NCBI RefSeq assembly: GCF_032452875.1
Contig: NW_026893638.1
Span: 558,001-622,000 of the forward strand
Reading direction: 5' to 3'
Length of the DNA: 64,000 nucleotides
From: Bos javanicus
Taxonomy: Eukaryota; Chordata; Mammalia; Artiodactyla; Bovidae
Shown here: positions 40,650 through 54,738 of the stretch, one piece after another
Layout of the letters: the number at the start of each line of letters is the position of its first letter
How positions within the stretch are numbered: position 1 is the stretch's first letter
Notes under the pieces: model-generated
Database searches by the model: none
What the model saw: the letters and a program-made list of their open reading frames with translations, nothing else
What the model was told of the DNA's origin: nothing
Program-made: the position numbers and the translations under genes

Positions 40650-40832
40650 GAGGCAATAAACAAAGAGCTGAGTAGGCACGAATCAAACAGTCAGCAGGCA
40701 ATAATCATGGAACTCAGGTGTGAGGAATCATGCTGCTCAGCTGGCAATAATCAAGCAGCTGAGCAGGCAGGAATCGTGCAGCTCAGCTGGCAATTGTCAA
40801 GCAGATGAGCAGACAGTAATCACGCAGCTCAG
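40650..40832 (+). repeat. Island 24, type A
   Basis: Matches island 1. It is the last clean type A copy in the window. Confidence 0.93.
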
Positions 40833-43800
40833 CAGGCCCAGATCACGTGACTGAGCATGCACTGTTCACGTGGCTGATCATACACTGATCACGTGATGAT
40901 CATGCACTGATCACTTGGATATCATGCACTGATCACGTGGCTGATCATACACTGTTCACGTGTCTGACCATGCACTGATCACGTGGCTGATCATACACTG
41001 CTCACGTAACTGATCATGCACTGATCACGTGGCTATCATGCACTGATCACGTGGCTGATCATGCACTGATCACGTGGCTGATCACACATGATCACGTGAC
41101 TGATCATGCACTGATCACGTGGCTCTCATGCACTGATCACGTGGCTGATCATGCACTGATCACGTGGCTATCATGCACTGATCACGTGGCTGATCATGCA
41201 CTATCACGTGACTGATCATGCACTGATCACGTGGCTGATCATGCACTGATCACGTGACTGATCATGCACTGATCACGTGGCTGATCATGCACTGATCACG
41301 TGACTGATCATGCACTGATCACGTGGCTGATCATGCACTGATCACGTGGCTGATCATGCACTGATCACGTGGCTATCATGCACTGATCACGTGGCTGATC
41401 ACACATGATCACGTGACTGATCATGCACTGATCACGTGGCTATCATGCACTGATCACGTGGCTATCATGCACTGATCACGTGGCTGATCATGCACTGATC
41501 ACGTAGCTATCATGCACTGATCACGTGACTGATCATGCACTGATCACGTGGCTGATCATGCACTGATCACGTGGCTGATCATGCACTGATCACGTGGCTG
41601 ATCATGCACTGATCACGTGACTGATCATGCACTGATCACGTGACTGATCATGCACTGATCACGTGGCTGATCATGCACTGATCACGTGGCTATCATGCAC
41701 TGATCACGTGGCTGATCATGCATGATCACGTAGCTATCATGTACTGATCACGTGACTGATCATGCACTGATCACGTGGCTGATCATGCACTGATCACGTG
41801 ACTGATCATGCACTGATCACGTGGCTGATCATGCACTGATCACGTGGCTGATCATGCACTGATCACGTGGCTGATCATGCACTGATCACGTGACATATCA
41901 TGCACTGATCACGTGGCTGATCATGCACTGATCACGTGGCTGATCATGCACTGATCACGTGACTCATGCACACATCACGTGGCTATCATGCACTGATCAC
42001 GTGGCTGTCATGCAATGATCACGTAGCCATATACTGGTCACGTGACTGATCATGCACTGATCACGTAAATGATCATGCACTGATCACGTGACTGATCATG
42101 CACTGATCACGTGACTGATCATGCACTGATCACGTGGCTATCATGCACTGCTCACGTGGCTGATCATGCAATGATCACGTAGCAACCATGTACTGGTCAC
42201 GTGACTGATCATGCACTGATCACGTGACTGATCATGCACTGATCACGTGGCTCATCATGCACTGATCACGTGGCTGATCATGCATGATCACGTGACTGAT
42301 CATGCACTGATCACGTGGCTATCATGCACTGATCACGTGGCTGTCATGCACTGATCACGTGGCTGATCATGCACTATCACATGACTGATCATGCACTGAT
42401 CACGTGGCTATCATGCACTGATCACGTGGCTATCATGCACTGATCACGTGGCTGATCATGCACTGATCACGTGGCTACATGCACTGATCACGTGACTGAT
42501 CATGCACTGATCACGTAATTGATCATGCACTGATCACGTGGCTGATCATGCACTGATCACGTGGCTGATCATGCACTGATCACGTGACTGATCATGCACT
42601 GATCACGTGGCTATCATGCACTGATCACGTGGCTGTCATGCACTGATCACGTGGCTATCATGCACTGATCACGTGGCTGATCACACACTATCACATGACT
42701 GATCATGCACTGATCACGTGGCTATCATGCACTGATCACGTGGCTATCATGCACTGATCACGTGGCTGATCATGCAATGATCACGTAGCTACCATGTACT
42801 GGTCACGTGACTGATCATGCACTGATCACGTGACTGATCATGCACTGATCACGTGGCTGATCATGCACTGATCACGTGGCTGATCATGCACTGATCACGT
42901 GACTGATCATGCACTGATCACGTGACTGATCATGCACTGATCACGTGGCTGATCATGCACTGATCACGTGGCTGTTCATACACTGATCACGTGACTGATC
43001 ATGCACTGATCACGTGGCTATCATGCACTGATCACGTGGCTGATCATGCACTGATCACGTGACTGATCATGCACTGTCACGTGACTGATCATGCACTGAT
43101 CACGTGGCTCTCATGCACTGATCACGTGGCTGATCATACTCTGCTCACGTAACTCATGCACACATCACGTGGCTATCATGCACTGCTCACGTGGCTGTCA
43201 TGGAATGATCACGTAGCAACCATATACTGGTCACGTGACTGATCATGCAAAGATCACGTAAATGATCATGCACTGTTCACGTGACTGATCATGCACTGAT
43301 CACGTGACTGATCATGCACTGATCACGTGGCTATCATGCACTGCTCACGTGGCTGATCATGCACGATCACGTAGCAACCATGTACTGGTCACGTGACTGA
43401 TCATGCACTGATCACGTAATTGATCATGCACTGATCACGTGGCTCATCATGCACTGATCACGTGGCTGATCACACATGTATCACGTGACTGATCATGCAC
43501 TGATCACGTGGCTCTCATGCACTGATCACGTGGCTGTCATGCACTGATCACGTGGATATCATGCACTGATCACGTGGCTGATCACACGTATCACATGACT
43601 GATCATGCACTGATCACGTGGCTATCATGCACTGATCACGTGGCTGATCATGCACTGATCACGTGCTACCATGTACTGGTCACGTGACTGATCATGCACT
43701 GATCACGTAATTGATCATGCACTGATCACGTGGCTGATCATGCACTGATCACGTGGCTGATCATGCACTGATCACGTAACTGATCATGCACTGATCACGT

Positions 43801-44465
43801 GACTGATCATGCACTGATCACGTGGCTATCATGCACTGATCACGTGGCTGATCATGCACTGATCACGTGCCTGATCATGCACTGATCACGTGGCTGATCA
43901 TGCACTGATCACGTGACTGATCATGCACTGATCACGTGTCTGATCATGCACTGATCACGTGGCTATCATGCACTGCTCACGTGGCTGATCATGCCATGAT
44001 CACGCAGCTACCATGTACTGGTCACATGACTGATCATGCACTGATCACGTGACTGATCATGCAGTGATCACGTGGCTATCATGAACTACTCACGTGGCTG
44101 ATCATGCAATGATCATGTAGCTACCATGTACAGGTCACGTGAATGATCATACACCCATCAGGTGACTGATCATGCACTGATCACGTGGCTATCATGCACT
44201 GATCACGAGACTGATCATGCACTGTTCACGTCTATATCATGCACTGATCACATGACTGCCCGTGCAATGATCACGTGGATGATCATACACTAATCTTGTG
44301 ACAGATCATGCACTGATCACGTGGCTGATCATGCACTGATACCGTGACTGAGCATGGACTGATCACATGACTATCATGTAGTGATCACGTGACTTAATGG
44401 CGCTGATCATGTGACTGATCATGCGCTGATCATGTTTGCTATCATACACTGATCATGTGCCTCTG
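40833..44465 (+). repeat. Spacer 24, longest island-free stretch (3633 bp)
   Basis: It contains two CACACATCACG/CATATACTGG modules (about 41967/42028 and 43157/43220), about 1.19 kb apart with no island between. Near-pure consensus lies at about 41040-41950. The distance from island 24 to island 25 (3816 bp) is close to two 1.9-kb island-to-island steps. The final 1.3 kb is ordinary L. Confidence 0.9.
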
Positions 44466-44646
44466 GAGGCAATAAACAAAGAGCTGAGTAGGCACGAATC
44501 AAACAGTCAGCAGGCAATAATCATGGAACTCAGGTGTGAGGAATCATGCTGCTCAGCTGGCAATAATCAAGCAGCTGAGCAGGCAGGAATTCGCAGCACA
44601 GCTGGCAATTGTCAAGCAGATGACAGGCAGGAATCACGCAGCTCAG
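44466..44646 (+). repeat. Island 25, recombinant type B (181 bp)
   Basis: Units 1-5 and the extra type B pair are present, with the same A deletion as island 18 (GAATTC at 44587-44592). The standard units 6, 7 and 8 are collapsed into one 23-bp unit. That unit begins like unit 6 (CAGGCAGGAATC) and ends like unit 8 (ACGCAGCTCAG). I infer an in-phase 46-bp deletion between units 6 and 8. Confidence 0.93.
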
Positions 44647-45684
44647 CAGGCCCAGATCACGTGACTGAGCATGCACTGTTCACGTGGCTGATCATACACT
44701 GATCACGTGATGATCATGTACTGATCACTTGGATATCATGCACTGATCACGTGGCTGATCATACACTGTTCACGTGTCTGACCATGCACTGATCACGTGG
44801 CTGATCATACACTGCTCACGTAACTGATCATGCACTGATCACGTGGCTATCATGCACTGATCACGTGGCTGAACATGCACTGATCACGTGGCTGATCATG
44901 CACTGATCACGTGACTGATCATGCACTGATCACGTGGCACTCATGCACTGATCACGTGGCTGATCATACTCTGCTCACGTAACTCATGCACACATCACGT
45001 GGCTATCATGCACTGATCACGTGGCTGTCATGGATGATCACGTAGCAACCATATACTGGTCACGTGACTGATCATGCACTGATCACGTAAATGATCATGC
45101 ACTGATCACGTGACTGATCATGCACTGATCACGTGACTGATCATGCACTGATCACGTGGCTGATCATGCACTGATCACGTGGCTATCATGCACTGATCAC
45201 GTGGCTGATCATGCATGATCACGCAGCTACCATGTACTGGTCACATGACTGATCATGCACTGATCACGTGACTGATCATGCACTGATCACGTGGCTATCA
45301 TGCACTACTCACGTGGCTGATCATGCAATGATCATGTAGCTACCATGTACAGGTCACGTGAATGATCATACACCCATCAGGTGACTGATCATGCACTGAT
45401 CACGTGGCTATCATGCACTGATCACGTGACTGATCATGCACTGATCACGTCTATATCATGCACTGATCACATGACTGCCCATGCACTGATCACGTGGATG
45501 ATCATACACTAATCATGTGACAGATCATGCACTGATCACGTGGCTGATCATGCACTGATACCGTGACTGAGCATGGACTGATCACATGACTATCATGTAG
45601 TGATCACGTGACTTAATGGCGCTGATCATGTGACTGATCATGCACTGATCATGTTTGCTATCATACACTGATCATGTGCCTCTG
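44647..45684 (+). repeat. Spacer 25, S class (1038 bp)
   Basis: S organisation with GTCATGGATGATC (about 45027). It closely matches spacer 29, and it starts the first 6.59-kb module. Confidence 0.9.
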
Positions 45685-45912
45685 GAGGCAATAAACAAAG
45701 AGCTGAGTAGGCACGAATCAAACAGTCAGCAGGCAATAATCATGGAACTCAGGTGTGAGGAATCATGCTGCTCAGCTGGCAATAATCAAGCAGCTGAGCA
45801 GGCAGGAATTACGCAGCACAGCTGGCAATTGTCAAGCAGATGACAGGCAGGAATCGTGCAGCTCAGCTGGCAATTGTCAAGCAGATGAGCAGACAGTAAT
45901 CACGCAGCTCAG
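45685..45912 (+). repeat. Island 26, type B
   Basis: Ten units. It is followed by GGCCCTGATCACG, a variant shared with island 30 one 6.59-kb module later. All islands from here to the window end are type B. Confidence 0.93.
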
Positions 45913-47917
45913 CAGGCCCTGATCACGTGACTGAGCATGCACTGTTCACGTGGCTGATCATACACTGATCACGTGACTGATCATGCACTGATCACGTGGC
46001 TGATCATGCACTGATCACGTGACTGATCATGCACTGATCACGTGGCTATCATGCACTGATCACGTGGCTGATCATGCACTGATCACGTGGCTGATCATGC
46101 ACTGATCACGTGACTGATCATGCACTGATCACGTGGCACTCATGCACTGATCACGTGGCTGATCATACTCTGCTCACGTAACTCATGCACACATCACGTG
46201 GCTATCATGCACTGCTCACGTGGCTGTCATGGAATGATCACGTAGCACCATATACTGGTCACGTGACTGATCATGCACTGATCACGTAAATGATCATGCA
46301 CTGATCACGTGACTGATCATGCACTGATCACGTGACTGATCATGCACTGATCACGTGGCTGATCATGCACTGATCACGTGGCTGATCATGCACTGATCAC
46401 GTAACTGATCATGCACTGATCACGTGGCTATCATGCACTGATCACGTGGCTGATCATGCACTGATCACGTGGCTGATCACACACTGTCACGTGACTATCA
46501 TGCACTGATCACGTGGCACTCATGCACTGATCACGTGGCTGATCATACACTGATCACGTAACTCATGCACATCACGTGGCTATCATGCACTGCTCACGTG
46601 GCTGTCATGCAATGATCACGTAGCAACCATATACTGGTCACGTGACTGATCATGCACTGATCACGTAAATGATCATGCACTGATCACGTGACTGATCATG
46701 CACTGATCACGTGACTGATCATGCACTGATCACGTGGCTATCATGCACTGCTCACGTGGCTGATCATGCACGATCACGTAGCAACCATGTACTGGTCACG
46801 TGACTGATCATGCACTGATCACGTAATTGATCATGCACTGATCACGTGGCTCATCATGCACTGATCACGTGGCTGATCACACATGTATCACGTGACTGAT
46901 CATGCACTGATCACGTGGCTCTCATGCACTGATCACGTGGCTGTCATGCACTGATCACGTGGATATCATGCACTGATCACGTGGCTGATCACACACGTAT
47001 CACATGACTGATCATGCACTGATCACGTGGCTATCATGCACTGATCACGTGGCTGATCATGCAATGATCACGTAGCTACATGTACTGGTCACGTGACTGA
47101 TCATGCACTGATCACGTAATTGATCATGCACTGATCACGTGGCTGATCATGCACTGATCACGTGGCTGATCATACACTGATCACATAACTGATCATGCAC
47201 TGATCACGTGACTGATCATGCACTGATCACGTGGCTATCATGCACTGATCACGTGGCTGACATACACTGATCACGTGCCTGATCATGCACTGATCACGTG
47301 GCTGATCATGCACTGATCACGTGACTGATCATGCACTGATCACGTGGCTGATCATGCACTGATCACGTGGCTGATCATGCACTGATCACGTGACTCATGC
47401 ACTGATCACGTGGCTATCATGCACTGATCACGTGGCTGATCATGCACTGATCACGTGGCTACCATGTACTGGTCACGTGACTGATCATGCACTGATCACG
47501 TGACTGATCATGCACTGATCACGTGGCTGATCATGCACTGATCACGTGGCTGATCATGCACTGATCACGTGACTGATCATGCACTGATCACGTGGCTATC
47601 ATGCACTGATCACGTGGCTGATCATGCACTGATCACGTGGCTATCATGCACTGATCACGTGACTGATCATGCACTGTTCACGTCTATATCATGCACTGAT
47701 CACATGACTGCCCATGCACTGATCACGTGGATGATCATACACTAATCTTGTGACAGATCATGCACTGATCACGTGGCTGATCATGCACTGATACCGTGAC
47801 TGAGCATGGACTGATCACATGACTATCATGTAGTGATCACGTGACTTAATGGCGCTGATCATGTGACTGATCATGCGCTGATCATGTTTGCTATCATACA
47901 CTGATCATGTGCCTCTG
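45913..47917 (+). repeat. Spacer 26, X class (2005 bp)
   Basis: It contains two CACATCACG/CATATACTGG modules about 375 bp apart (about 46187 and 46566). L order follows to GTGCCTGATC (about 47275), then the L'-type consensus-like 3' part with GTGACTCATGC (about 47389). Confidence 0.9.
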
Positions 47918-48145
47918 GAGGCAATAAACAAAGAGCTGAGTAGGCACGAATCAAACAGTCAGCAGGCAATAATCATGGAACTCAGGTGTGAGGAATCATG
48001 CTGCTCAGCTGGCAATAATCAAGCAGCTGAGCAGGCAGGAATTACGCAGCACAGCTGGCAATTGTCAAGCAGATGACAGGCAGGAATCGTGCAGCTCAGC
48101 TGGCAATTGTCAAGCAGATGAGCAGACAGTAATCACGCAGCTCAG
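47918..48145 (+). repeat. Island 27, type B
   Basis: Ten units; matches island 2. Confidence 0.93.
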
Positions 48146-49816
48146 CAGGCCCAGATCACGTGACTGAGCATGCACTGTTCACGTGGCTGATCATACACTG
48201 ATCACGTGATGATCATGCACTGATCACTTGGATATCATGCACTGATCACGTGGCTGATCATACACTGTTCACGTGTCTGACCATGCACTGATCACGTGGC
48301 TGATCATACACTGCTCACGTAACTGATCATGCACTGATCACGTGGCTATCATGCACTGATCACGTGGCTGAACATGCACTGTTCACGTGGCTGATCACAC
48401 ACCTGTCACGTGACATATCATGCACTGATCACGTGGCACTCATGCACTGATCACGTGGCTGATCATACTCTGCTCACGTAACTCATGCACACATCACGTG
48501 GCTATCATGCACTGCTCACGTGGCTCGTCATGGAATGATCACGTAGCAACCATATACTGGTACGTGACTGATCATGCAAAGATCACGTAAATGATCATGC
48601 ACTGTTCACGTGACTGATCATGTACTGATCACGTGACTGATCATGCACTGACCACGTGGCTATCATGCTCTGCTCACGTGGCTGATCATGCAACGATCAC
48701 GTAGCAACCATGTACTGGTCACGTGACTGATCATGCACTGATCACGTAATTGATCCTGCACTGATCACGTGGCTCATCATGCACTGATCACGTGGCTGAT
48801 CACACATGTATCACGTGACTGATCATGCACTGATCACGTGGCTCTCATGCACTGATCACGTGGCTGTCATGCACTGATCACGTGGATATCATGCACTGAT
48901 CACGTGGCTGATCACACACGTATCACATGACTGATCATGCACTGATCACGTGGCTATCATGCACTGATCACGTGGCTATCATGCACTGATCACGTGGCTG
49001 ATCAGGCAATGATCACGTAGCTACCATGTACTGGTCACGTGACTGATCATGCACTGATCACGTAATTGATCATGCACTGATCATGTGGCTGATCATGCAC
49101 TGATCACGTGGCTGATCATACACTGATCACGTAACTGATCATGCACTGATCACGTGACTGATCATGCACTGATCACGTGGCTATCATGCACTGATCACTT
49201 GGCTGACATGCACTGATCACGTGCCTGGTCATGCACTGATCACGTGGCTGATCATGCACTGATCACGTGACTGATCATGCACTGATCACGTGTCTGATCA
49301 TGCACTGATCACGTGGCTATCATGCACTGCTCACGTGGCTGATCATGCCATGATCACGCAGCTACCATGTACTGGTCACATGACTGATCATGCACTGATC
49401 ACGTGACTGATCATGCAGTGATCACGTGGCTATCAACTACTCACGTGGCTGATCATGCAATGATCATGTAGCTACCATGTACAGGTCACGTGAATGATCA
49501 TACACCCATCAGGTGACTGATCATGCACTGATCACGTGGCTATCATGCACTGATCACGAGACTGATCATGCACTGATCACGTCTATATCATGCACTGATC
49601 ACATGACTGCCCGTGCACTGATCACGTGGATGATCATACACTAATCTTGTGACAGATCATGCACTGATCACGTGGCTGATCATGCACTGATACCGTGACT
49701 GAGCATGGACTGATCACATGACTATCATGTAGTGATCACGTGACTTAATGGCGCTGATCATGTGACTGATCATGCGCTGATCATGTTTGCTATCATACAC
49801 TGATCATGTGCCTCTG
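48146..49816 (+). repeat. Spacer 27, L class (1671 bp)
   Basis: Complete L order with private marks: CTGGTACGTG (about 48558), GATCAGGCAATG (about 49000) and CTATCAACTACTC (about 49430, four bases lost). GACCACGTGG (about 48650) is shared with spacer 16. Confidence 0.9.
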
Positions 49817-50044
49817 GAGGCAATAAACAAAGAGCTGAGTAGGCACGAATCAAACAGTCAGCAGGCAATAATCATGGAACTCAGGTGTGAGGAATCATGC
49901 TGCTCAGCTGGCAATAATCAAGCAGCTGAGCAGGCAGGAATTACGCAGCACAGCTGGCAATTGTCAAGCAGATGACAGGCAGGAATCGTGCAGCTCAGCT
50001 GGCAATTGTCAAGCAGATGAGCAGACAGTAATCACGCAGCTCAG
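49817..50044 (+). repeat. Island 28, type B
   Basis: Ten units; matches island 2. Confidence 0.93.
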
Positions 50045-51076
50045 CAGGCCCAGATCACGTGACTGAGCATGCACTGTTCACGTGGCTGATCATACACTGA
50101 TCACGTGATGATCATGCACTGATCACTTGGATATCATGCACTGATCACGTGGCTGATCATACACTGTTCACGTGTCTGACCATGCACTGATCACGTGGCT
50201 GATCATACACTGCTCACGTAACTGATCATGCACTGATCACGTGGCTATCATGCACTGATCACGTGGCTGAACATGCACTGTTCACGTGGCTGATCATGCA
50301 CTGATCACGTGACTGATCATGCACTGATCACGTGGCACTCATGCACTGATCACGTGGCTGATCATACTCTGCTCACGTAACTCATGCACACATCACGTGG
50401 CTATCATGCACTGCTCACGTGGCTGTCATGGAATGATCACGTAGCAACCATATACTGGTCACGTGACTGATCATGCACTGATCACGTAAATGATCATGCA
50501 CTGATCACGTGACTGATCATGCACTGATCACGTGACTGATCATGCACTGATCACGTGTCTGATCATGCACTGATCACGTGGCTATCATGCACTGCTCACG
50601 TGGCTGATCATGCATGATCACGCAGCTACCATGTACTGGTCACATGACTGATCATGCACTGATCACGTGACTGATCATGCACTGATCACGTGGCTATCAT
50701 GCACTACTCACGTGGCTGATCATGCAATGATCATGTAGCTACCATGTACAGGTCACGTGAATGATCATACACCCATCAGGTGACTGATCATGCACTGATC
50801 ACGTGGCTATCATGCACTGATCATGGACTGATCATGCACTGATCACGTCTATATCATGCACTGATCACATGACTGCCCATGCACTGATCACGTGGATGAT
50901 CATACACTAATCATGTGACAGATCATGCACTGATCACGTGGCTGATCATGCACTGATACCGTGACTGAGCATGGACTGATCACATGACTATCATGTAGTG
51001 ATCACGTGACTTAATGGCGCTGATCATGTGACTGATCATGCACTGATCATGTGGCACGATCATGCACAATGATCAC
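50045..51076 (+). repeat. Spacer 28, S class with aberrant 3' end (1032 bp)
   Basis: S organisation, with GATCATGGACTG at about 50820. The last 40 bp differ from all other pre-island sequences. The TTTGCTATCATACAC and GTGCCTCTG part is missing and replaced by GATCATGTGGCACGATC and ATGCACAATGATCAC, leading into truncated island 29. Confidence 0.9.
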
Positions 51077-51235
51077 TGTGAGGAATCATGCTGCTCAGCT
51101 GGCAATAATCAAGCAGCTGAGCAGGCAGGAATTACGCAGCACAGCTGGCAATTGTCAAGCAGATGACAGGCAGGAATCGTGCAGCTCAGCTGGCAATTGT
51201 CAAGCAGATGAGCAGACAGTAATCACGCAGCTCAG
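51077..51235 (+). repeat. Island 29, 5'-truncated type B (159 bp)
   Basis: Units 1-3 and the first base of unit 4 are missing. The copy starts TGTGAGGAATCATGC inside unit 4 and is then a regular type B to its 3' end. It is the only truncated island and sits at the junction of the two 6.59-kb modules. Confidence 0.93.
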
Positions 51236-52274
51236 CAGGCCCAGATCACGTGACTGAGCATGCACTGTTCACGTGGCTGATCATACACTGATCACGTGAT
51301 GATCATGCACTGATCACTTGGATATCATGCACTGATCACGTGGCTGATCATACACTGTTCACGTGTCTGACCATGCACTGATCACGTGGCTGATCATACA
51401 CTGCTCACGTAACTGATCATGCACTGATCACGTGGCTATCATGCACTGATCACGTGGCTGATCATGCACTGATCACGTGGCTGATCATGCACTGATCACG
51501 TGACTGATCATGCACTGATCACGTGGCACTCATGCACTGATCACGTGGCTGATCATACTCTGCTCACGTAACTCATGCACACATCACGTGGCTATCATGC
51601 ACTGATCACGTGGCTGTCATGGATGATCACGTAGCAACCATATACTGGTCACGTGACTGATCATGCACTGATCACGTAAATGATCATGCACTGATCACGT
51701 GACTGATCATGCACTGATCACGTGACTGATCATGCACTGATCACGTGGCTGATCATGCACTGATCACGTGGCTATCATGCACTGATCACGTGGCTGATCA
51801 TGCCATGATCACGCAGCTACCATGTACTGGTCACATGACTGATCATGCACTGATCACGTGACTGATCATGCACTGATCACGTGGCTATCATGCACTACTC
51901 ACGTGGCTGATCATGCAATGATCATGTAGCTACCATGTACTGGTCACGTGAATGATCATACACCCATCAGGTGACTGATCATGCACTGATCACGTGGCTA
52001 TCATGCACTGATCACGAGACTGATCATGCACTGATCACGTCTATATCATGCACTGATCACATGACTGCCCATGCACTGATCACGTGGATGATCATACACT
52101 AATCATGTGACAGATCATGCACTGATCACGTGGCTGATCATGCACTGATACCGTGACTGAGCATGGACTGATCACATGACTATCATGTAGTGATCACGTG
52201 ACTTAATGGCGCTGATCATGTGACTGATCATGCGCTGATCATGTTTGCTATCATACACTGATCATGTGCCTCTG
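51236..52274 (+). repeat. Spacer 29, S class (1039 bp)
   Basis: Near-identical in layout to spacer 25, including GTCATGGATGATC. It starts the second 6.59-kb module. Confidence 0.9.
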
Positions 52275-52502
52275 GAGGCAATAAACAAAGAGCTGAGTAG
52301 GCACGAATCAAACAGTCAGCAGGCAATAATCATGGAACTCAGGTGTGAGGAATCATGCTGCTCAGCTGGCAATAATCAAGCAGCTGAGCAGGCAGGAATT
52401 ACGCAGCACAGCTGGCAATTGTCAAGCAGATGACAGGCAGGAATCGTGCAGCTCAGCTGGCAATTGTCAAGCAGATGAGCAGACAGTAATCACGCAGCTC
52501 AG
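52275..52502 (+). repeat. Island 30, type B
   Basis: Ten units. The GGCCCTGATCACG variant in unit 9 pairs it with island 26. Confidence 0.93.
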
Positions 52503-54510
52503 CAGGCCCTGATCACGTGACTGAGCATGCACTGTTCACGTGGCTGATCATACACTGATCACGTGACTGATCATGCACTGATCACGTGGCTGATCATACA
52601 CTGATCACGTGACTGATCATGCACTGATCACGTGGCTATCATGCACTGATCACGTGGCTGATCATGCACTGATCACGTGGCTGATCATGCACTGATCACG
52701 TGACTGATCATGCACTGATCACTTGGCACTCATGCACTGATCACGTGGCTGATCATACTCTGCTCACGTAACTCATGCACACATCACGTGGCTATCATGC
52801 ACTGCTCACGTGGCTGTCATGGATGATCACGTAGCAACCATATACTGGTCACGTGACTGATCATGCACTGATCACGTAAATGATCATGCACTGATCACGT
52901 GACTGATCATGCACTGATCACGTGACTGATCATGCACTGATCACGTGGCTGATCATGCACTGATCACGTGGCTGATCATGCACTGATCACGTGACTGATC
53001 ATGCACTGATCACGTGGCTATCATGCACTGATCACGTGGCTGATCATGCACTGATCACGTGGCTGATCACACACTGTCACGTGACTATCATGCACTGATC
53101 ACGTGGCACTCATGCACTGATCACGTGGCTGATCATACACTGATCACGTAACTCATGCACACATCACGTGGCTATCATGCACTGATCACGTGGCTGTCAT
53201 GCAATGATCACGTAGCTACCATATACTGGTCACGTGACTGATCATGCACTGATCACGTAATGATCATGCACTGATCACGTGACTGATCATGCACTGATCA
53301 CGTGACTGATCATGCACTGATCACGTGGCTATCATGCACTGCTCACGTGGCTGATCATGCAACGATCACGTAGCAACCATGTACTGGTCACGTGACTGAT
53401 CATGCACTGATCACGTAATTGATCATGCACTGATCACGTGGCTCATCATGCACTGATCACGTGGCTGATCACACATGTATCACGTGACTGATCATGCACT
53501 GATCACGTGGCTATCATGCACTGATCACGTGGCTGATCATGCACTGATCACGTGGATATCATGCACTGATCACGTGGCTGATCACACGATCACATGACTG
53601 ATCATGCACTGATCACGTGGCTATCATGCACTGATCACGTGGCTGATCATGCACTGATCACGTAGCTACCATGCACTGATCACGTGACTGATCATGCACT
53701 GATCACGTAATTGATCATGCACTGATCACGTGGCTGATCATGCACTGATCACGTGGCTGATCATGCACTGATCACATAACTGATCATGCACTGATCACGT
53801 GACTGATCATGCACTGATCACGTGGCTATCATGCACTGATCACGTGGCTGATCATGCACTGATCACGTGCCTGATCATGCACTGATCACGTGGCTGATCA
53901 TGCACTGATCACGTGACTGATCATGCACTGATCACGTGGCTGATCATGCACTGATCACGTGGCTGATCATGCACTGATCACGTGACTCATGCACTGATCA
54001 CGTGGCTATCATGCACTGCTCACGTGGCTGATCATGCACTGATCACGTAGCTACCATGTACTGGTCACGTGACTGATCATGCACTGATCACGTGACTGAT
54101 CATGCACTGATCACGTGGCTGATCATGCACTGATCACGTGGCTGATCATGCACTGATCACGTGACTGATCATGCACTGATCACGTGGCTGATCATGCACT
54201 GCTCACGTGGCTGATCATGCACTGATCACGTGGCTATCATGCACTGATCACGTGACTGATCATGCACTGATCACGTCTATATCATGCACTGATCACATGA
54301 CTGCCCATGCACTGATCACGTGGATGATCATACACTAATCTTGTGACAGATCATGCACTGATCACGTGGCTGATCATGCACTGATACCGTGACTGAGCAT
54401 GGACTGATCACATGACTATCATGTAGTGATCACGTGACTTAATGGCGCTGATCATGTGACTGATCATGCGCTGATCATGTTTGCTATCATACACTGATCA
54501 TGTGCCTCTG
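52503..54510 (+). repeat. Spacer 30, X class (2008 bp)
   Basis: Counterpart of spacer 26. Two CACACATCACG modules lie about 375 bp apart (about 52786 and 53157), and the consensus-like 3' part includes GTGACTCATGC (about 53981). It has more consensus replacements than spacer 26, for example near 53660. Confidence 0.9.
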
Positions 54511-54738
54511 GAGGCAATAAACAAAGAGCTGAGTAGGCACGAATCAAACAGTCAGCAGGCAATAATCATGGAACTCAGGTGTGAGGAATCATGCTGCTCA
54601 GCTGGCAATAATCAAGCAGCTGAGCAGGCAGGAATTACGCAGCACAGCTGGCAATTGTCAAGCAGATGACAGGCAGGAATCGTGCAGCTCAGCTGGCAAT
54701 TGTCAAGCAGATGAGCAGACAGTAATCACGCAGCTCAG
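54511..54738 (+). repeat. Island 31, type B
   Basis: Ten units; matches island 2. Confidence 0.93.
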
